Assembly (NCBI RefSeq): GCF_001668675.1 | Contig: NZ_LZKQ01000037.1 | Location: 1 to 40,653, forward strand | Origin: Mycobacterium asiaticum | GTDB taxonomy: Bacteria; Actinomycetota; Actinomycetes; Mycobacteriales; Mycobacteriaceae | Direction of reading: 5' to 3' | DNA: 40,653 nucleotides | In this document: positions 37,874-40,653 of the stretch, piece by piece | Numbering within the stretch: the stretch's first letter is position 1 | Layout: the number at the start of each line of letters is the position of its first letter | Position numbers and translations under genes: made by a program | The notes under the pieces: generated by a model | What the model was told of the DNA's origin: nothing | Databases searched by the model: none | What the model saw: the letters and a program-made list of their open reading frames with translations, nothing else

Positions 37874-39784
37874 ATGCCTAACCTCAGCGACCTGCCCGGC
37901 GTCGGAAAAATCCAGCAATACGTTGAACGCGGCGCCGCCGAACTGCACTACGTGCGCAAGATTTTCGAGTCCGGTGCGTTCCGGATCGAACCGCCGCAGA
38001 ACTATGCCACTTTGGCCAGCGGCATCGTCAAATGGGGTGAATTCGGCATGCTGCCGGCCCTCAACGCCGCCCGCACCCCCGACCGCGCGGCGTGCATCGA
38101 CGAAGAGGGCGAGTTCACCTTCCGGGAACTCGACGAGGCCGCCCACGCGGTAGCCAATGGGCTGATCGAGAAGGGCGTCAAGGCCGGCGACGGCGTCGCC
38201 ATCCTGGCTCGCAACACGCGCTGGTTCCTGGTCGCTTACTTCGGTGCAGCCCGGGTGGGTGCTCGCATCATCTTGCTGAACAGCGAGTTCTCCGGCAATC
38301 AGGTCAAAGAGGTGGCCGAGCGTGAGGGCGCCAAGCTGATCATCTACGACGACGAATACACCAAGACTGTCAGCAAAGCCGATCCAGAACTGGGTTTCCT
38401 GCGCGCGCTGGGCACCAACCCGGACAGTGACGAAGACTCCGGCAGCAAGGACGAGACGCTTGCCGACCTGATCAAACGCAGCAGCAAGGATCCGGCTCCG
38501 AAGGCCGGCAAGCACGCGTCGATCATCATCCTGACCAGCGGCACCACCGGAACGCCGAAGGGGGCGAACCGCAGCACCCCGCCGACGCTGGCGCCGGTCG
38601 GGGGCATCCTGTCGCACGTGCCGTTCAAGGCCAACGAGATCACTTCGCTGCCGGCGCCGATGTTCCACGCATTGGGCTTCCTGCACGCCACGATCGCGAT
38701 GTTCCTGGGCTCGACGCTGGTATTGCGCCGCAAGTTCAAGCCGCCGCTGGTGCTTGAGGACCTGGAAAAGCACAAGGCGACAGCGATGGTCGTGGTGCCG
38801 GTGATGCTGTCACGACTGCTGGACGCGATCGAGAAGATGGACAAGAAGCCCGACCTGTCGCACCTGAAGATCATTTTCGTGTCCGGTTCCCAGTTGGGTG
38901 CCGAGCTGGCATCGCGCGCTCTGAAGGACTTCGGACCGGTGATCTACAACATGTACGGCTCCACCGAAATCGCGTTCGCGGCCATTGCCGGGCCCAAAGA
39001 TCTGGAGAAGGATCCCGCGACGGTTGGGCCGGTCGTCAAGGGTGTCAAAGTGAAGATCCTCGACGACAACGGCAAGGAGAAGCCGCAGGGCGAGGTCGGG
39101 CGGATTTTCGTCGGCAACGCCTTCCCATTCGAGGGCTACACCGGCGGCGGCCACAAGGAGATCATCGATGGGCTGATGTCCTCGGGCGACGTCGGTTACT
39201 TCGACGAGGACGGTTTGCTCTTCGTCAGCGGCCGTGACGACGAGATGATCGTGTCCGGTGGCGAGAACGTGTTCCCGGCCGAGGTCGAGGACTGCCTGAG
39301 CGGCCATCCCGAGGTCGTGGAGGCTACCGCGATCGGCGTCGAGGACAAGGAGTGGGGTCATCGGCTGCGTGCCTTCGTGGTCAAGAAGGAAGGCTCCGAT
39401 GTCGACGAGGACACCCTCAAGAAGCACGTGAAGGAGGAGCTGGCCAGGTACAAGGTGCCGCGCGAGGTCATCTTCCTCGACGAGCTGCCGCGTAACCCCA
39501 CCGGCAAGATCCTCAAGCGCGAGCTGCGCGAGCTCGATGTCGACGACAAGGAAGAAGCCAAGAGTAAGGCGAAGGACCTGGGCTCGAAGAAGGGGTCCGA
39601 GAAGGGCTCCGAAAAGGGTTCCGACCAAGGCTCTGAGAAAGGCTCCGAGAAAGGCTCCGAGAAGGCCGACGAGAACGGTGGCTCTGCGAAAGCTGACTCT
39701 GGCGACGGCGAGAAGGGCAGCGACAAGGGCGACGGGAAGGCTGACGCGAAAGCCGACGAGAAGAGTGGCGCCGCCGACGGGTAG
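37874..39784 (+). CDS. fadD2: FadD2, fatty-acyl-CoA synthetase with an added GSEK-repeat tail
   Basis: A 636-residue acyl-CoA synthetase. AMP-binding motifs are complete: LTSGTTGTPKGANR (P-loop), YNMYGSTE, the SGRDDEMIVSGGENV hinge region and NPTGKILKREL with the catalytic lysine. It activates fatty acids for degradation or transfer. M. tuberculosis FadD2 is about 560 residues; the last 70 or so here are extra. The extension is a charged repeat (GSEKGSEK...) followed by an Ala/Asp/Lys/Gly-rich part. ATG 37874 follows GTGAGG (37865-37870); ATG 37862 is an alternative. It is followed on the opposite strand by a gene only 11 bases away. Confidence 0.92.
   Translation: MPNLSDLPGVGKIQQYVERGAAELHYVRKIFESGAFRIEPPQNYATLASGIVKWGEFGMLPALNAARTPDRAACIDEEGEFTFRELDEAAHAVANGLIEKGVKAGDGVAILARNTRWFLVAYFGAARVGARIILLNSEFSGNQVKEVAEREGAKLIIYDDEYTKTVSKADPELGFLRALGTNPDSDEDSGSKDETLADLIKRSSKDPAPKAGKHASIIILTSGTTGTPKGANRSTPPTLAPVGGILSHVPFKANEITSLPAPMFHALGFLHATIAMFLGSTLVLRRKFKPPLVLEDLEKHKATAMVVVPVMLSRLLDAIEKMDKKPDLSHLKIIFVSGSQLGAELASRALKDFGPVIYNMYGSTEIAFAAIAGPKDLEKDPATVGPVVKGVKVKILDDNGKEKPQGEVGRIFVGNAFPFEGYTGGGHKEIIDGLMSSGDVGYFDEDGLLFVSGRDDEMIVSGGENVFPAEVEDCLSGHPEVVEATAIGVEDKEWGHRLRAFVVKKEGSDVDEDTLKKHVKEELARYKVPREVIFLDELPRNPTGKILKRELRELDVDDKEEAKSKAKDLGSKKGSEKGSEKGSDQGSEKGSEKGSEKADENGGSAKADSGDGEKGSDKGDGKADAKADEKSGAADG
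39581..39664 (+). repeat. Seven 12-base tandem units encoding Gly-Ser-(Glu/Asp/Lys)-(Lys/Gln)
   Basis: Units start at 39581, 39593, 39605, 39617, 39629, 39641 and 39653, consensus GGCTCCGAGAAG. Most differences are synonymous or conservative, so the repeat is held in frame. The sixth and seventh units differ at one base. Confidence 0.9.
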
Positions 39785-39795
39785 GCGGTTCTAGC

Positions 39796-40122
39796 TCACA
39801 CTCTTCGGGCTTGAATTGCCCGGACAATCTGGGCTGACAAGTTCGGGTCTACCAGAAGCTGCTCGATGAGCGCTGTGATCACGTCCTGGCCGGTCACCCG
39901 CGCCAGTCCAAGGCGGTCGGCGGCATCCCGTTGCCACATGTCCAGGGCCCGGTGGGTGGCGGGGGACAGGTCGACGGTCCGGCGGGTGCGCTGAATGCGG
40001 GCCGGCGGTTTTCGGGTGCGGTAGCCGACGGTTGGCTGCTCGCGGATCCGGGGCGCCTGGGCTTGCCGGTAGTTGGCGAAGCGCTCCGTCGGCACCCCAT
40101 CCCCGATCGGTTCAATACTCAC
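39796..40122 (-). CDS. Orphan ribbon-helix-helix-like protein, plasmid ParB-like
   Basis: A 108-residue basic protein. The first 45 residues are proline- and arginine-rich and look disordered. The C-terminal half (RRTVDLSPATHRALDMWQRD, then TGQDVITALIEQLLVDP) has the strand-helix-helix pattern of small ribbon-helix-helix proteins that accompany ParA on actinobacterial plasmids. No parA is visible. GTG 40120-40122 is supported by GGAGGAAGG about eight bases upstream. Next to an AT-rich repeat region, it may be a plasmid or phage remnant. The assignment is moderate. Confidence 0.6.
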   Translation of the reverse strand: MSIEPIGDGVPTERFANYRQAQAPRIREQPTVGYRTRKPPARIQRTRRTVDLSPATHRALDMWQRDAADRLGLARVTGQDVITALIEQLLVDPNLSAQIVRAIQARRV

Positions 40123-40179
40123 TGCGGCGACCTTCCTCCGAGGGCCAAGCAGTGAGTCAGTGTAGGGGTGTTACCTGAG

Positions 40180-40430
40180 CCTTTGCTGTACGCCCGTTAA
40201 ACAAGTTTGCTATCTGGGCGCTGCGGCGCATTCATTTGAACTGAACTACTGAAAGTAGTCTCCGTATATCAGTACTTCAGCATTACAGTATGCGCAGTTC
40301 AGAGTGTTTCAGTAAATTGCATTCCAGTATTAATGACAAATATTGCCGATATATACAGCTAAATCAAATTAAATAACCATGGTTTGCCCAGGAAGTTATC
40401 AATAGCGTTGGTGGTGGCAATTCGAAGACT
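40180..40430. other. AT-rich intergenic stretch with CAGTA-type repeats
   Basis: This is the only long AT-rich stretch in the window; base composition drops sharply from the flanking genes. It holds the palindrome ACTACT-GAA-AGTAGT (40245-40259) and a run of CAGT/CAGTA-like motifs at 40270, 40286, 40295, 40310 and 40325, plus CAGC at 40278 and CAGA at 40300. Several are 8-10 bases apart, like iterons or regulator arrays. No gene is seen in the 324-base gap (40123-40446). It could be a replication-origin remnant, an AT-rich promoter bound by Lsr2, or inserted DNA. Confidence 0.6.
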
Positions 40431-40446
40431 CTTGGGAGGAGTTCCA

Positions 40447-40650
40447 ATGTTGATCACACCGCGTTGCGCCCGGATTGCGGCGGCCGGTGCGGTGGGCGCC
40501 GGTGCGTTGACTTCGGCACTGTTGTTCGGCGGCACCCCCATCGCTCAGGCGGCACCGCCCGCCACCGTCACCAGCTTCGCCGAGCGCCTGCGGGGCCTGC
40601 CCCGCGACCCGTACCGGGGAACGCGCCAAGGTGGCGCGAACAGACGCTAA
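40447..40650 (+). CDS. Very short secreted protein, possibly a truncated copy
   Basis: A 67-residue protein. ATG 40447 is preceded by GGGAGGA (40434-40440) at six bases. Residues 1-35 are a Sec signal peptide: basic start, alanine/leucine core, and a cleavage site near AQAAP. The mature part is only about 32 residues and very basic, ending GGANRR. The signal resembles those of small mycobacterial heme-binding secreted proteins, whose mature domains are about 80 residues longer and cysteine-bearing; no cysteine remains in the mature part here. It may be a frameshifted or deleted copy, or a genuine basic peptide. The window ends three bases later, so this cannot be resolved. Confidence 0.6.
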   Translation: MLITPRCARIAAAGAVGAGALTSALLFGGTPIAQAAPPATVTSFAERLRGLPRDPYRGTRQGGANRR

Positions 40651-40653
40651 AGC

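Noticed and set aside
40384..40446. N-terminal extension of the last gene from TTG 40384
   Set aside because: It would run through the strong ribosome site at 40434-40440 and spoil the signal peptide start.

Overview
The window is high-GC actinobacterial chromosome and almost certainly comes from a Mycobacterium, most likely a slow-growing non-tuberculous species. The signs are a PPE-MPTR gene, a DUF222/HNH (13E12-type) gene end, the arabinofuranosyltransferase AftD, and a gene order that follows M. tuberculosis Rv0235c to Rv0270 with several local insertions and losses. Many starts are GTG or TTG.

Layout. 1-2171: the tail of a DUF222/HNH gene and a PPE-MPTR gene. 2134-8330 (minus): an envelope cluster of two tandem DUF2613 micro-proteins, aftD and an LMF1-like membrane protein. 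8388-11477 (plus): lpqI, a TetR regulator and a ClC chloride transporter. 11472-17437: a fatty-acid module with htdX-fabG4 (minus), fadA2 (plus) and fadE5 (minus). The fadA2/fadE5 gap holds an F6-like SigF-dependent small RNA and two intrinsic terminators. 17652-19171 (plus): a 2-oxoglutarate/Fe(II) oxygenase translationally coupled to a flavin reductase. 19168-23276 (minus): the Sdh1-type succinate dehydrogenase operon, with a previously easy-to-miss 51-residue ORF at its 3' end. 23373-24671: a PEP mutase/isocitrate lyase-family gene and a convergent Hsp20 gene. 24887-33240: nitrate/nitrite assimilation, with nirB-nirD (plus), a helix-turn-helix-less TetR-like protein, a sirohydrochlorin chelatase-like protein, a HemD/winged-helix fusion and two tandem NarK transporters (minus). 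33377-37804 (minus): aac(2')-I, pxpC, pxpB, fecB2 and a LigD-type primase-polymerase. 37874-39784 (plus): fadD2 with an unusual Gly-Ser-Glu-Lys repeat tail. 39796-40650: an orphan ribbon-helix-helix-like gene, a strikingly AT-rich repeat-bearing stretch and a very short secreted protein.

How the parts work together. The nir/nar block supplies transport (NarK), reduction (NirBD) and probably part of siroheme synthesis. The Sdh1 operon feeds electrons to the quinone pool. The fatty-acid genes supply thiolase, ketoreductase, hydratase and acyl-CoA dehydrogenase steps. The most interesting signal is a TTAC-N6-GTAA dyad upstream of tetR, between fabG4 and fadA2, and twice over the fadE5 promoter. 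It suggests that the TetR protein controls itself and this scattered fatty-acid regulon.

Relative to M. tuberculosis as I remember it, the window lacks vapBC24, cobU/cobQ1/PPE2, oplA and narU at the expected places. It gains the ClC gene, the oxygenase, the PEP mutase-like gene, a second NarK and the AT-rich end region. These comparisons are from memory and were not computed.
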